A program made the position numbers and the translations under genes. This document shows, piece after piece, positions 47,013 to 57,577 of a DNA stretch of 64,000 nt. The DNA is taken from NCBI RefSeq assembly GCF_000003855.2, contig NW_003101681.1:5580405-5644404 (forward strand). Reading direction: 5' to 3'. This DNA is from Blastomyces gilchristii SLH14081. Its lineage: Eukaryota; Ascomycota; Eurotiomycetes; Onygenales; Ajellomycetaceae. Within the stretch, counting starts at the first letter, position 1; each line of letters opens with the position of its first letter. The notes under the pieces are model-generated. The model was given only the letters and a program-made list of their open reading frames with translations. It was not told where the DNA came from and ran no database searches.

Positions 47013-47364
47013 TTTCATTATACTCATATACAAGCGGAGCTTATGATGAGTCCTTGTGTGATGTTAAATACAGGCTAAGTGTTAATTATACAGAAGGAAA
47101 TACAGGTGTTAAGACTATGTCAAAATAACAAGAACGTAGAAAATACAAAGAAGTAACAATTAAATACATGTAATAATAACTTCTCATCTCAGAAACATAG
47201 AGTGATTTATTGAAGCAATTTGTACATCTCTGTATTTATTAGAAATCTGAGATGCTTGAGTTCTGAATTTAATGTATCTCCTGCGGGTTTCAAACTCATA
47301 CACCTTGATTTCTTATATCAAGATGCTACTGAGTGACTGTATTAATCATTCAGTCACTGAGACA
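46938..47364 (-). mobile_element. SINE copy S3 with long triplet tail (-)
   Basis: Minus-strand SINE with an expanded (AAT)n tail of about 24 triplets (46938-47010). The body matches S2 with many transitions. B-box bases are partly changed and the A box is degraded. Flanks aagctgtgattat and aagcggtaattat (after 47364) look like a diverged duplication. The Ile-rich frame across the tail is an artefact of the triplet. Confidence 0.87.
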
Positions 47365-47605
47365 AGCGGTAATTATAAATATTAGAAAAAAAGATGAGAA
47401 ATCTGATATAAACTACTCACAGTGCTTTATAAAAGTGTGATATGAATTAAGATCTGTAAAAATAGAGCTCTGAAATAAGATCTGAATAATAATATTTATA
47501 AAGAGACTGAATAAAGATATGCAGAATAAGCTCATTAAGTAAGACTCTAAGTTCTTAACTCTGAAGAAACTGATAACTCTTATTCACTACTTACAGATCA
47601 CTGTA

Positions 47606-48379
47606 GTCTCAGTGACTGAATAATTAATATAGTCATCTGATAGCATCTTGGCATGAGAAATCAAGGCATGTGAATTTGAAACCCGCAGAGAATACATTAA
47701 ATCTGAAACTCAAGCACCTCAGGTTTTTAATAAATACAGAGATGTATAAATCACTCTAATAAATAGACTAGCCACCAGGATCATGAATTTCACATTTGAT
47801 CTTATTTAATCTGGTCTCATACATTTCTTGGCATGAATCCCGCTGAGACTAGTCATTAAAAAAACATGCAAAGTGACTATATATCAGGTCTTAAAATGAA
47901 ATCATGACTTGAAAAAAATGAGAAAGTAGTCTCATTTGATTTCATTTAGTTTCATTCTTGATATAAAGTTACTATTTTTAGACATTTTAAGGTTTTCTTT
48001 AGACTATTTTTAATTTTTCTAAAAGTAACACTTTTTGATAACACTCAAATGAGATTTAAAGTTATTTAAAGCAATAAAAATAATTTAAATTGAGAAGTGG
48101 AAATTATGATCTCATTTGAAAAATATGACAAGAGTAGATAGTAAGTTTCACTGAGACAGTATGAGACTACTATCTAATGTTAAAACCATGTAATGAGATC
48201 AGTCGAATTGATAATGAGACTATGAAAAAATCTGGTTCTGGTCTCAGACACGGTCACACGGTCAGTCTAGTATTTCCTTCTGTATAATTAACACTTAACC
48301 TGTATTTAACATCACGCAAGAACTCATTATAAGCTCCGCTTGCATATAGGTATAATGAAAGAATAATAATAATCATAAT
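47606..48379 (+). mobile_element. SINE copy S4, interrupted by MITE M3
   Basis: Plus-strand SINE with the exact 13 bp duplication acagatcactgta (47593-47605 and 48380-48392). The tRNA-like head is heavily mutated (GTCTCAGTGACTGAAT against GCCCCGGTGGCCGAAT). MITE M3 occupies 47764-48269 and replaces about 110 bp of SINE body. The tail reads GAATAATAATAATCATAAT. Confidence 0.92.
47764..48269 (+). mobile_element. hAT-type MITE copy M3
   Basis: 506 bp, TAGACTAGCCACC...GGTCAGTCTA, inside SINE S4. No 8 bp duplication; instead ~110 bp of the SINE is missing at the junction. It is moderately mutated relative to M4: almost every difference is G-to-A or C-to-T, chiefly at GG/CC and CG. Confidence 0.9.
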
Positions 48380-49443
48380 ACAGATCACTGTAAGAGTCAT
48401 AGATCTATAGAGAGTGAATCACTGATCAGCTCTGTAAGAACTAGAATAACAGAGAACAGATTTACTAAAGAAAGATAATAAAATATAGAGAGATTTATAT
48501 CTGACTGATAAGTAGAGAGAGAGAGCTTCACAAGCTTCTATAAGCAGAGTATATAATAAAGAGACTAAGAAAAACAGTCTCTGATTTATCTATTTTAAAT
48601 CAGAACATCTTCATATAAACTATTCTGATAAACTAAAATAGAAATTTGAGAAGTCATAGATAGAGTTAGTAACTGTCTTTTTAAGAGTCTTAAAGCTGAT
48701 GTCTGAATCTGTTACTCTTTCAATGAAAATATATACTTATAAGAAGAGATTACACTGCAGTACTACTACTCTGCAAGTATAAAAAGTATTAATAAACTCA
48801 AGATCTCAGATCACTGTAGTGTTTTTAAAGCTCACAGAGTAAATGAGCTAAGTAATGAAAACTGAAAATCTACTCTTATAATAAGCAGAGTATGAGAACT
48901 CAGATCTGTGAGCTGAGAAACTTATAAGAGTTATCTTTAAATTATAAGATCTCTCTGAAACTTGAAGAAGATTTATAAAAACTATAATTATCACAGATAT
49001 TATAGATGACATGTACTTAAGACTTGTATAACTTTAAAGATATAATCTATATATAGCTGTTTATAAGTCAGGTTTATACTTCTGATCAGTATTGACAGAT
49101 CTACTTACAGAGATAGAATCAGTTAATACTGCAGAGTTAATTAAAGAAGACAAGCTCATTTATATAATAACTTTATAAATGTCTGAGAACTTCACAGTTA
49201 TGAAAACTGAGCTTCAAATATCAGAGAAATACTAAAATCTCACAGAGATATTTAGTTCAGCTAAGATAGCTAAGCTTTTATCTCACTATAAGAAGAACTT
49301 AATAATAAATTTAATAGAAGAACAGAAACTCTTCTGAAGACTAATCTATAAGCTCTCTTATTATAAAACAGAAGCTCTGTAGACTTATATAAAGAAGAAT
49401 TTAAAGAATAACTTTATCTGATCTTTGCAGATCTTCATAGAAG

Positions 49444-49949
49444 TAAACTGGCCGCCGGGACCATGAATTTCACGTTTGGTCTCATTTGGTCTGGTCTCAT
49501 ACATTTCTTGGCGTGAATCCCGCTGGGACTGGCTATCAAAAAAACATGTAAAGTGACTATATATCAGATCTTAAAATGGAACCATGACTTGAAAAAAATG
49601 AGAAAGTAGTCTCATTTGGTCCCATTTAGTCTCATTCTTGGCATAAAGTTACTATTTTTAGACATTTTAAGGTTTTTTTTAGACTATTTTTAATTTTTTA
49701 AAAAGTAACGCTTTTTGATAATGCTCAAATGAGATTTAAAGTCATTTAAAGCAATAAAAATAATTTAAATTGAGAAGTGGAAATCATGGTCCCATTTGGA
49801 AAATGTGACAAGAGTAGACAGTAAGTCCCACTGGGACAGTATGGGACTACTATCTAATGTTAAAACCGTGTAATGGGATCAGTCGAATTGGTAATGAGAC
49901 TATCAAAAAATCTGGTCCTGGTCCCAGACACGGTCACACGGTCAGTCTA
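49444..49949 (+). mobile_element. hAT-type MITE copy M4, best preserved
   Basis: 506 bp with exact 8 bp duplication catagaag (49436-49443 and 49950-49957). Left end TAAACTGGCCGCCGGGACC (third base changed from G), right end GGTCACACGGTCAGTCTA. Inside each end are repeated GGTCTCATTTGG / GGTCCCATTTGG motifs, the type of subterminal repeat that hAT transposases bind. No coding frame belongs to it. It lies within GypB just before RT. Confidence 0.95.
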
Positions 49950-50431
49950 CATAGAAGTCTCTGTGATATTTATAAAAAAGAAGAATAAAGATTTTAGATT
50001 ATGTATAAACTACTACAATCTGAACTTGAAGACTATAAAGAGTCACTACTCTCTATCTCTGATTGAGAATATAATTAACTGTTCTGTAAGACCTATCATA
50101 TTCATATAACTGAATGTGATTAATATATATACATAGCTGTAAATAGAGTCTGAAAATGAATAAAAGACTGTCTTTAAAATCATACTGAGATTGTTTAAAT
50201 ATTTAGTGATGTCTTTTAATTTGACTAATATCTCTATGATATTTCAGTCTTTTATTAATAAAACACTTTATATATATCTGAATGTCTTTATAATAATATA
50301 TCTGAATGATGTAATAATATACTCTGTGAAGAAGAAAGAATATACTGAGTATATATAAACTGTGTTAAAGGTCTTGAATGAGACAGAACTGTATATTGAG
50401 CTTATAAAGTACAACTTCAGTGTCTGCTGAA
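49950..50431 (+). pseudogene. GypB RT, first part
   Basis: Plus-strand RT: VSVIFIKKKNKDFRLCINYY (about 49960-50020) matches the fingers motif V.FV.KKDG..R.C.DYR, then L-N-L-K-T-I-K-S-H-Y-S-L. The catalytic box I-I-Y-L-N-D-V-I-I-Y-S lies near 50293-50325 (first Asp mutated to Asn). MITE M5 cuts the gene at 50431; it resumes at 50946. Confidence 0.8.
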
Positions 50432-50937
50432 TAGACTGGCCGCCGGGACCATGAATTTCACGTTTGATTTCATTTGGTCTGGTCTCATACATTTCTTGGC
50501 GTGAATCCCGCTGGGACTAGTCATTAAAAAAACATGCAAAGTGACTATATATGAGATCTTAAAATGAAATCATGACTTGAAAAAAATGAGAAAGTCATTT
50601 CATTTGGTTTCATTTAGTCTTATTCTTGGCATAAAGTTACTATTTTTAGACATTTTAAGGTTTTTTTTAGACTATTTTTAATTTTTTAAAAAGTAACACT
50701 TTTTGATAACACTAAAATGAGATTTAAAGTCATTTAAAGCAATAAAAATAATTTAAATTGAGAAGTGAAAATCATGATCTCATTTGGAAAATGTGATAAG
50801 AGTAGACAGTAAGTCTCACTGAGACAGTATGAGACTACTATCTAATGTTAAAACTGTGTAATGGGATCGGTCGAATTGGTAATGAAACTATCAAAAAATC
50901 TGGTCCTGGTCTCAGACACGGTCACACGGTCAGTCTA
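50432..50937 (+). mobile_element. hAT-type MITE copy M5
   Basis: 506 bp with exact 8 bp duplication ctgctgaa (50424-50431 and 50938-50945), inside GypB RT. Ends TAGACTGGCCG and CACACGGTCAGTCTA. It is similar to M4, with clusters of CCC-to-TTT and GG-to-GA changes in the middle. Confidence 0.95.
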
Positions 50938-50945
50938 CTGCTGAA

Positions 50946-51432
50946 TTAATTTTCTAGAATATATAATTATTATAGATAATATTCAGATAAAATCTTTATA
51001 AGTTAAAACTATTTTATTATAATCAGAGTTAACTAGTGTTTATAAGATTCAGATCTTTCTGAGCTTTGTAAATTTCTATAGATAGTTTATCTTTGTATTT
51101 ACAAGAATCTTCTTAACTCTTACAGACATGCTAAAGAGTGAAAATAAAAAGAAGTTATTCTGTGAATAAAGAATGAAAAGATTGTTGAGAAGAAAGAGCT
51201 GTGAGAACTTTCTTATCTTAGAAGCTCACAGAGTCTTTACAAGATTAAAACAGATATTTATAAATACAGTAATATTATTTCACTTTGACCTCTTGCTCTT
51301 AATTAGATTAAAGACAGATATCTTCTTCTTTATAATTTTAGAAATAGTCTCATAACTACAGTTAAATGAGAACTAAGTTTCAGTAATGTTTTTCTCACAG
51401 AAGATGCAATCTGCAGAGATTAACTATAACAT
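50946..51432 (+). pseudogene. GypB RT end and RNase H start
   Basis: Continues RT: F-L-S-F-V-N-F-Y-R (about 51055-51080) is the conserved FLGF.NFYR motif after the catalytic box. The RNase H start is read as F-S-Q-K-M-Q-S-A-E-I-N-Y-N (about 51391-51430), matching SRKM..AE.NY. The gene ends abruptly where GypC begins. Confidence 0.78.
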
Positions 51433-51939
51433 TGTAATTCGGAAGAATATATCACCACCGGATAATAACACGGCCGCTTTCAAATATGGTTATAAATGTG
51501 AAGGGGCTCTAGCAGTCACTAATTAATTTAGTATAACATATATAAGAAGCTGATGTACATATGTAATCATACACTGACTCAAGCAATCTTTGAATCACAT
51601 CTAATAGCATGTTTAAAAATCAGTGAGAAGTGTAGACTTCTTCAGAGTATAATAATTTCATCTACAAAGTGATTTATAGTTATCATGTCAGAGTGATTCT
51701 AAAACACCTCAGAATGAGAGTGTATAAAGAAGTGATAAGTGAAAGAGTATTCAATTGATACTGCTCTGCTTGTTGAGAAAAAACTTCACACTCAGATGAA
51801 TGTCACATATACAAACATGATAAGATATGAGAAAGAGAAAACAGAGGTAATAAATACTAATTCAAATGAAATTGTATAAGATTAATAAAAATTATAGAAT
51901 AATAGACACTGTATAATTAATAAAAATCTTCTGAAATGA

Positions 51940-53400
51940 ACATCTCTTCTAATTAATACAAATAACACTCTTCTCTGCTACTGAACTGAAAGATATACAG
52001 AATCTCTCAGAGAGTTTACTTAAAGTAGTAAGAAAAGTAACTGAGACTACTGAATTAAAAGTGAAACTCTGTACATGTATAAGAATTCTAAACAAGATCA
52101 AAGTCTTGTATATACAGTGACAGACTGAAGCAGAAGCTAAGTAACAATTGATATTCACTGTGAATTAAGCATTCATTATAAAGAGCTTCACTGACACAAT
52201 TATAATCATTAATAAGAAAAGAAAAAATCAGATTATAGATCTGTAATAGAAGATTAAATACTTATACAGACAGATAACTATACTGAATCTGAAGATTTTA
52301 TTACAATTGTTCACAATCTCTTCAGAAGTTATATATTATTCAAGATCATTGTATACAATGAGAACTCAAGCATGAGTTATATTAAGTCAGATAATTTATC
52401 AGAATCACTAAGCTTTAATAATAACCGAAAAAATAATACTGTATCAGCTGGCTAAGTTAAAGGTAATTATATTATTATATTAATTGAGAACTTATAGATA
52501 GACAGCTTATAAAATTTTAACAAGTCTTAAGATTTGCAGCATTTCTATACAGAAAAGTAAAGTTATTATAAATAATAGATAAACAAATGAATCTCACAGA
52601 TCTGAAGTAATATTCATTTTTACAAATATAAAACAAGTTTTTAAAATGAATTTTATACAACTTTGAGAAAGTGAATATATAAGATAAGTATTATAAATAC
52701 TTTACTAAGTGTAAATAAGTAAGTGATCTTACATCATACTTTACACACTTCAGCTTATACTATTTTATATTAAATAAAGAGCTTTCAATATCTTTCTGTT
52801 TATATATCTTCATTCATGATCTTATATCTGAGTTAAGAGTGAAATGAAAATGCTTAAGCTCACAATCAGATATAATAAAAGAAGTATATAACAGTCTCAT
52901 TGTATAGAAATAAGTGAGTCAGCTGTGATAGAAAATACTGTAATTAAGTATATTTTATCAGAGAACAGATAATTAGACTTCTATAACACAAGTCACACAC
53001 TCAGATATAATAAATCTAGATTTGAATATTATTACTAAAGTGCTGAATTCTCTGAAAAAGAAATTCTCTGAGTGAAAATCTTGATATTATGAGCATTGAG
53101 CTTACTTCAACTACAGATATTAAAATCATGATATAAAATATTACACACAGTATACACAGTCAAGAGAAGTAAGAGAGTTAAAAAACTAGTAGAATCAGTG
53201 AGCTCAGATATACTTGCTGATATTCTATAAAAAGTTTTCAAAGTGAAGAAAATTCCTTCATTAGATAACTCTCTGAATTCTAGAAATACTAAGAGAAAGC
53301 AGGCTTCTGAATAAGATGTGAGTGAGAATGAAGAAGTGAACACTTATCTTAATATCTTAGAGTCTGAAATATTAATATATAGAGATTACTTAAGTAAGAA
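51940..53400 (+). pseudogene. GypC gag-like region
   Basis: Plus-strand frame with L-K-D-I-Q-N-L-S-E-S-L-L-K-V-V near 51985 and long helical, Lys/Glu-rich stretches across TAA/TGA stops. No zinc knuckle could be fixed. Two minus-strand frames here (51949-52158 and 53107-53343) are shadows. Function is inferred only from position ahead of protease and RT. Confidence 0.45.
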
Positions 53401-54465
53401 TCAAGAGATAACTGTAAAAGTATTAACTGACACAGAAGCTTCTATATAATATATTAATAATTTTATAATCTAAAGACTGAAAGAGGTTCACTGAGTGAAG
53501 AATTTTCAATACATAAGATTGTCTAATAATTAATATTTAGTGTCACTCATAAGAGTAGGAGTTCTCTTGCACTTTGAAGAATGATCTTACTATATTTAAG
53601 CATGAGAGCTGTAGAACATGAAATACAACCTTATTCTTAAACTTAATTGATTTCAAAGATTCAATCCGCAGATTCAATGATGTATATATTATATAAAATT
53701 AATTGATAGAAAGAAAACAGTTCATATGATTCTATTAATTAATATAAGAAGAATATTTCATACTTCTGATATAGAAGAGTTAAATCTGCTTACACATTAA
53801 TAAGCAAAGAGAATGATTTGTAAGACCTTATCTGAAAGTATTCTATATATTATATGAGATCTGAAAGAGGAGAAAACCAAGATAACAAATATACAGAAGA
53901 ACAAGTGTATGAAGAAACTTCTAAAGAAGTATGAAAAGGTCTTTTAAACAGATCTTTCACTCAAAATGCTGCTGAAATGAGAATTCATACATGAGATCAA
54001 CATGAGAGATATGAAATCAGTCAATTAAAATGCATACTCTCTGTTATAAATGCATCTTGAAGAATAGAAGTATCAGATCACAGATCTTCTGAAACATGAT
54101 CTTATATAACTCTTATTAAATATGTAAGATTTCTCAGTTCTATTTGTGAAAAAGATAAGAGAGAAGTGATGAATGTGTATCAATTATCAAGTACTTAATA
54201 AGCTTATAATTAAGAACAGATACACACTGCTATAAATTCAATAACAGTTAAATACAGTTGAAAATACCTGATATCTTTCAAAGATCAATCTTCTCTCAGA
54301 ATATTAGCAGATTTGTATAAATAAACTATCAGTACTATAAACTGCATTTAATATGTAATGAGAGAAGTTTGAATTTCTAATAATATTATTTAATCTGATC
54401 AATATGCCTGTCATCTTTCAAATGATGATGAATACAATTCTTCATAAACAGAATGAAATCTCATA
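53401..54465 (+). pseudogene. GypC protease and RT, first part
   Basis: A protease-like V-L-T-D-T-E-A-S at about 53420-53443 (Gly of D-T-G changed to Glu). The RT fingers read D-F-S-V-L-F-V-K-K-I-R-E-K, then TGA TGA, then M-C-I-N-Y (54128-54185) and I-I-K-N-R-Y-T-L (about 54206-54229), clear matches to gypsy RT. The gene is cut by a LINE 3' fragment between the palm motifs. Confidence 0.75.
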
Positions 54466-54651
54466 CCCTATTATTATTATTATTATTCTTTAATTATAGA
54501 TGTATACAGTCAGAGACTATGACATCTATCTAAAAGCATTTAGTTCTCAGAGTGTTTCTAATATCTATAAAGTCAACTATTATACATTTATCAATTTCAG
54601 ATATGCAAAATCAGAAGATTCTAGCTCAGAATATCAACACTCTTTACAAAT
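54466..54651 (-). mobile_element. LINE copy 6 (-), 186 bp 3' fragment
   Basis: Only the last ~165 bases of the LINE 3' UTR plus the (AAT)n tail (reads TTATTATT at 54470-54486), inserted in GypC RT. The duplication aaatctcata is exact at 54456-54465 and 54652-54661. This is a classic extreme 5' truncation. Confidence 0.93.
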
Positions 54652-54661
54652 AAATCTCATA

Positions 54662-55810
54662 TCTTTTATATCTAGGTAATATCTTGATCTTTTTAAACTC
54701 ATATAATAAATATCTGAAGTATCTTAATAAAGTGCTTATAACTCTGGCAGAGCATAAGCTCTATATTAAATCAATTAAGTGTGTGTTTGAAATGAAAGAG
54801 TTGAAGTTCATAGAACATGTAATGAGTGATAACTCTATACACTTTATTCTGAAGAAGTTGAATATTATAGTAAATTAATTACAGCTGAGAAATATATACT
54901 ATATATGATAATTTCTTAAACTGATCTTATACTACTGTAGATTTATTGAAGATTTCATATAAATAACTATATCACTCTCAGATCTCTTAAGAGAAATAGA
55001 AGTAAATCTGTAAAGAAAGAAGTTTTATTCAATTATCTGAAATACTGTATATAAAGAGGTCTTTCTTACACTGAGAGAGTATATAATAACATTCTCAGTA
55101 CTTATTCAATCAGATTATAATAAATCTTTTCATATTTAGACAGATGTATCTGAATGAGCTATCAGAGACACTCTTTTACAGATAAATAAGAACAGTAAGC
55201 TGTATCTAGTAATGTATAATAGTAGAAAACTATCAGACACTGAGCTCACTTACTCAGTGTATAAAAAGAAATTACTAATAATTAAGTATATACTGATATT
55301 ATGAGATAGATATATTAATAATAGATATATAATAACAGTAATTACAGATTATAAAAGTCTCATTTATCTATAATTAATAATAAAGTCTTTCAAATATTTA
55401 GCATGCTGAATCTCAGAGTTTTAAGTGTATAATTTTTATATTAAATACTGAAAGAGATTAAATACTGTAATATCTGATACAATTAGTTACAGACTTAATT
55501 TCATAAGTAAGAGTTCTGTGAATTGAATATAAGAGAAGTGTGTACTAAATATACTAAGAGAATATAAGAAATTGAAATAAGTGAATATTATAATCTTCTA
55601 CTTGAAGAATGACAAAGTATTAAGTAATAAATATCTTATAAAAGTAGTAGAAAAGATGCTTCTGAACTTCAAGCTAAGAAAATTGAAAAATAATATTATA
55701 CTCTACTATAATCTAAGATATATAAAGACTCTCTATTTAAAGTATCTGTTTAGATGTAACTTAGTAACTTATATACATAAGAAATTCAGCTACTTAGAAA
55801 GCTCTGAACT
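54662..55810 (+). pseudogene. GypC RT end, RNase H and integrase start
   Basis: Y-L-G-N-I-L-I-F (54668-54691) is the catalytic Y-L-D-D box with both Asp codons mutated. Then an open run at 54684-54878 (L-A-E-H-K-L-Y-I-K, C-V-F-E-M-K-E-L-K-F-I-E-H) matches the RT thumb. RNase H is at about 55080-55500, with I-T-D-Y-K-S-L near 55343. The open 55581-55800 run is the start of the integrase zinc-binding region. It is ended by the GypA5 LTR. Confidence 0.8.
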
Positions 55811-56128
55811 TGTGACGGGCTGCGCCCGATCAATCATATAGACTATTCCGTTACACTTCACAGATTTCTACCGCTCTGATTCTCGGTCGCTGATCCTCAG
55901 CTGAAAACCTACAGAATCTCTATTCTTCCACCCCGAAGCTTCACCATGTATGAAAACCCCTATTCTTCCGCCCCGAAGTTCCACTGCATACATCACCATG
56001 TATGTGTATAAATATTCACTCTGATCACTGATTCTCACACTTTCTCTTTCTTTCCTTCTCTAATGTTTTTCTCTTTGTTATATAAGACTGATATATTATA
56101 CTGATCTATTCAGTGTAGGTCTCTTACA
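55811..56128 (+). repeat. GypA5 5' LTR
   Basis: 318 bp, TGTGACGGGCTGCGCCC...CTCTTACA. It contains a duplicated CCCCTATTCTTCCGCCCCGAAG-like segment around 55930-55985 and the TATA motif at 56007-56014. Confidence 0.92.
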
Positions 56129-56428
56129 CTAGAAAAATGTTCATTGTCTTCTTATTAGAAATGATTATTCACATATTATCTCCTTATTAGAAATGATTAT
56201 TCATTGAGAAGATATTTGAATGTGTAATAACATGTAAGAAAGAGAAACACAGTTAAGTGAACACTGAGTTCTCAGATAGAAGCTTGCTCATCAGTCACAG
56301 TAGCTCTGTAATAAGATTTTACAAAGAGAATATCAGTGAAAGACCTGAGAGTTCTGACACTGAGATATATAAGATATTCATATAATTACACTTCTTCAGA
56401 TATCACACATTCAACAATTGATATAATT

Positions 56429-57577
56429 ATGTCTAATGATAGTATGAGAGAACTCTCAAATATGAGCATAGACACAGTATCACAGTGACTCTGAGCAATG
56501 TTGAAATTATAATAACAATAAATAGCTGATATATATGCAACTCAACAATGTCAATATGAAGAAATTCAATAATTATCTCAACAAGAAACCCCTGCACAGA
56601 CAATTTCAATACTAACAGAATTAAATACAAAAGCACTGAAAGAATACTTAGATACTCTTATATATTTTAATACTTCTGATCTCACTCTCTACTCATCATG
56701 AAGAATGAAAATGTTTGCAAAACTGAGTGTAGATGAAGATGTCATCAGTTCATTAATCAATCAAGATTAATATATCAATGAATGATTAAAGAATCACATA
56801 AAACAGAAGTTTTATTCATGAATAAAAGCATGTGAATCAGTATTGTGAATGTCTGATAATATCATCAAATATCTTCATGTTCTGTTTCAAGACACTGTCA
56901 TGTAACAGAAAGTATTAGATTGATTACAGAGTATCTGACAGAGAAACACTTCTCTTACAACATTTATCTCTGACTTCAATATCAAGATTCTAGAAGCAGA
57001 TGATCAATCTTGAGAAAATTAAGTAAAGATTAGCATGCTCAAGAAGACATTAACTTTTGAACTCTTACAGACTCTTGTAAGTGTAGATGAAGATCAGACT
57101 TATAAAGATTTCTGTATACAACTCCAGACATTAAATGACTGACTTATCAAGCTCAAGAGTATACAGAACAGTGATAGAAGATGTTACACTCATACATCTG
57201 TGCTGAGAAATAATTCAGTCACTTATACACCTGCACTGAGAAATAACAACAATGATGCAGATGCTATGAATTGAGTAGACTTGAATATCTATACATAAGC
57301 AAGAGTCTCTGCTGTCTCAACAGGCTTCTGAGTTCCTGGGATCACTCTCAAAGAAGTCACTAACTGACATCAATAAGAGATGTACATTAATTATAATTAA
57401 TCAGAACATATCACTTTCAACTGCTAATTAACCTACATATCTTCTCACTCAAGAGAAAGATCAGTATCTTCTCATTCAAAGAATGAATCAGCACCTGTTC
57501 ATGTCAATCACATTGTATTGAAGAAAGATTCAGAAGACAAGTATGAAAATACTCTAATAAAACAAAGAAAAGATTAG
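56429..57577 (+). pseudogene. GypA5 gag
   Basis: ATG 56429 to TAG 57575-57577, an exact multiple of three (382 codons), colinear with other copies. It has a ~30 bp in-frame duplication near 57190-57240 (S-V-T-H/Y-T repeated, L-R-N-N), which makes it longer than GypA1 gag. The zinc-knuckle region (about 57370-57420) has lost its Cys residues to Tyr. TGA/TAA stops occur throughout. Confidence 0.8.

Larger units (their letters stand above)
47365..49443 (+). pseudogene. GypB gag-protease region, unresolved
   Basis: Excluding SINE S4 (47606-48379), the plus strand reads as gag-like, Trp-to-TGA-rich coding sequence (for example S-K-F-L-T-L-K-K-L-I-T-L-I-H near 47545). A zinc knuckle and a protease motif could not be placed with confidence. 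It is assigned to GypB because it leads into RT without a border other than MITE M4. Confidence 0.5.
46858..51432 (+). mobile_element. GypB: Ty3/gypsy remnant, host to five insertions
   Basis: Plus-strand gag-pol remnant without LTRs, interrupted by SINE S3, SINE S4 (itself holding MITE M3), MITE M4 and MITE M5. RT and early RNase H are recognisable. It is cut on the right by GypC at about 51433. The coding pieces join across each insertion once the target duplications are removed. Confidence 0.82.
51433..55810 (+). mobile_element. GypC: Ty3/gypsy element, 5' part
   Basis: Probably starts at TGTAATTCGG (51433), where GypB coding sequence stops, with a CpG-containing ~90 bp that looks like the start of an LTR. 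The LTR end is not defined because the 3' LTR is not in the window. Gag-like sequence (about 51960-53400), protease, RT and RNase H follow. It is interrupted by a short LINE fragment (54466-54651) and ended by GypA5 at 55811. Confidence 0.7.

Noticed and set aside
46937..47128. Isoleucine-repeat protein
   Set aside because: It is a translation of the (ATT)n tail of SINE S3 plus its antisense body.
51433..51900. A complete GypC LTR with defined end
   Set aside because: The start is plausible, but without a second LTR or a clear primer-binding site the end cannot be set.
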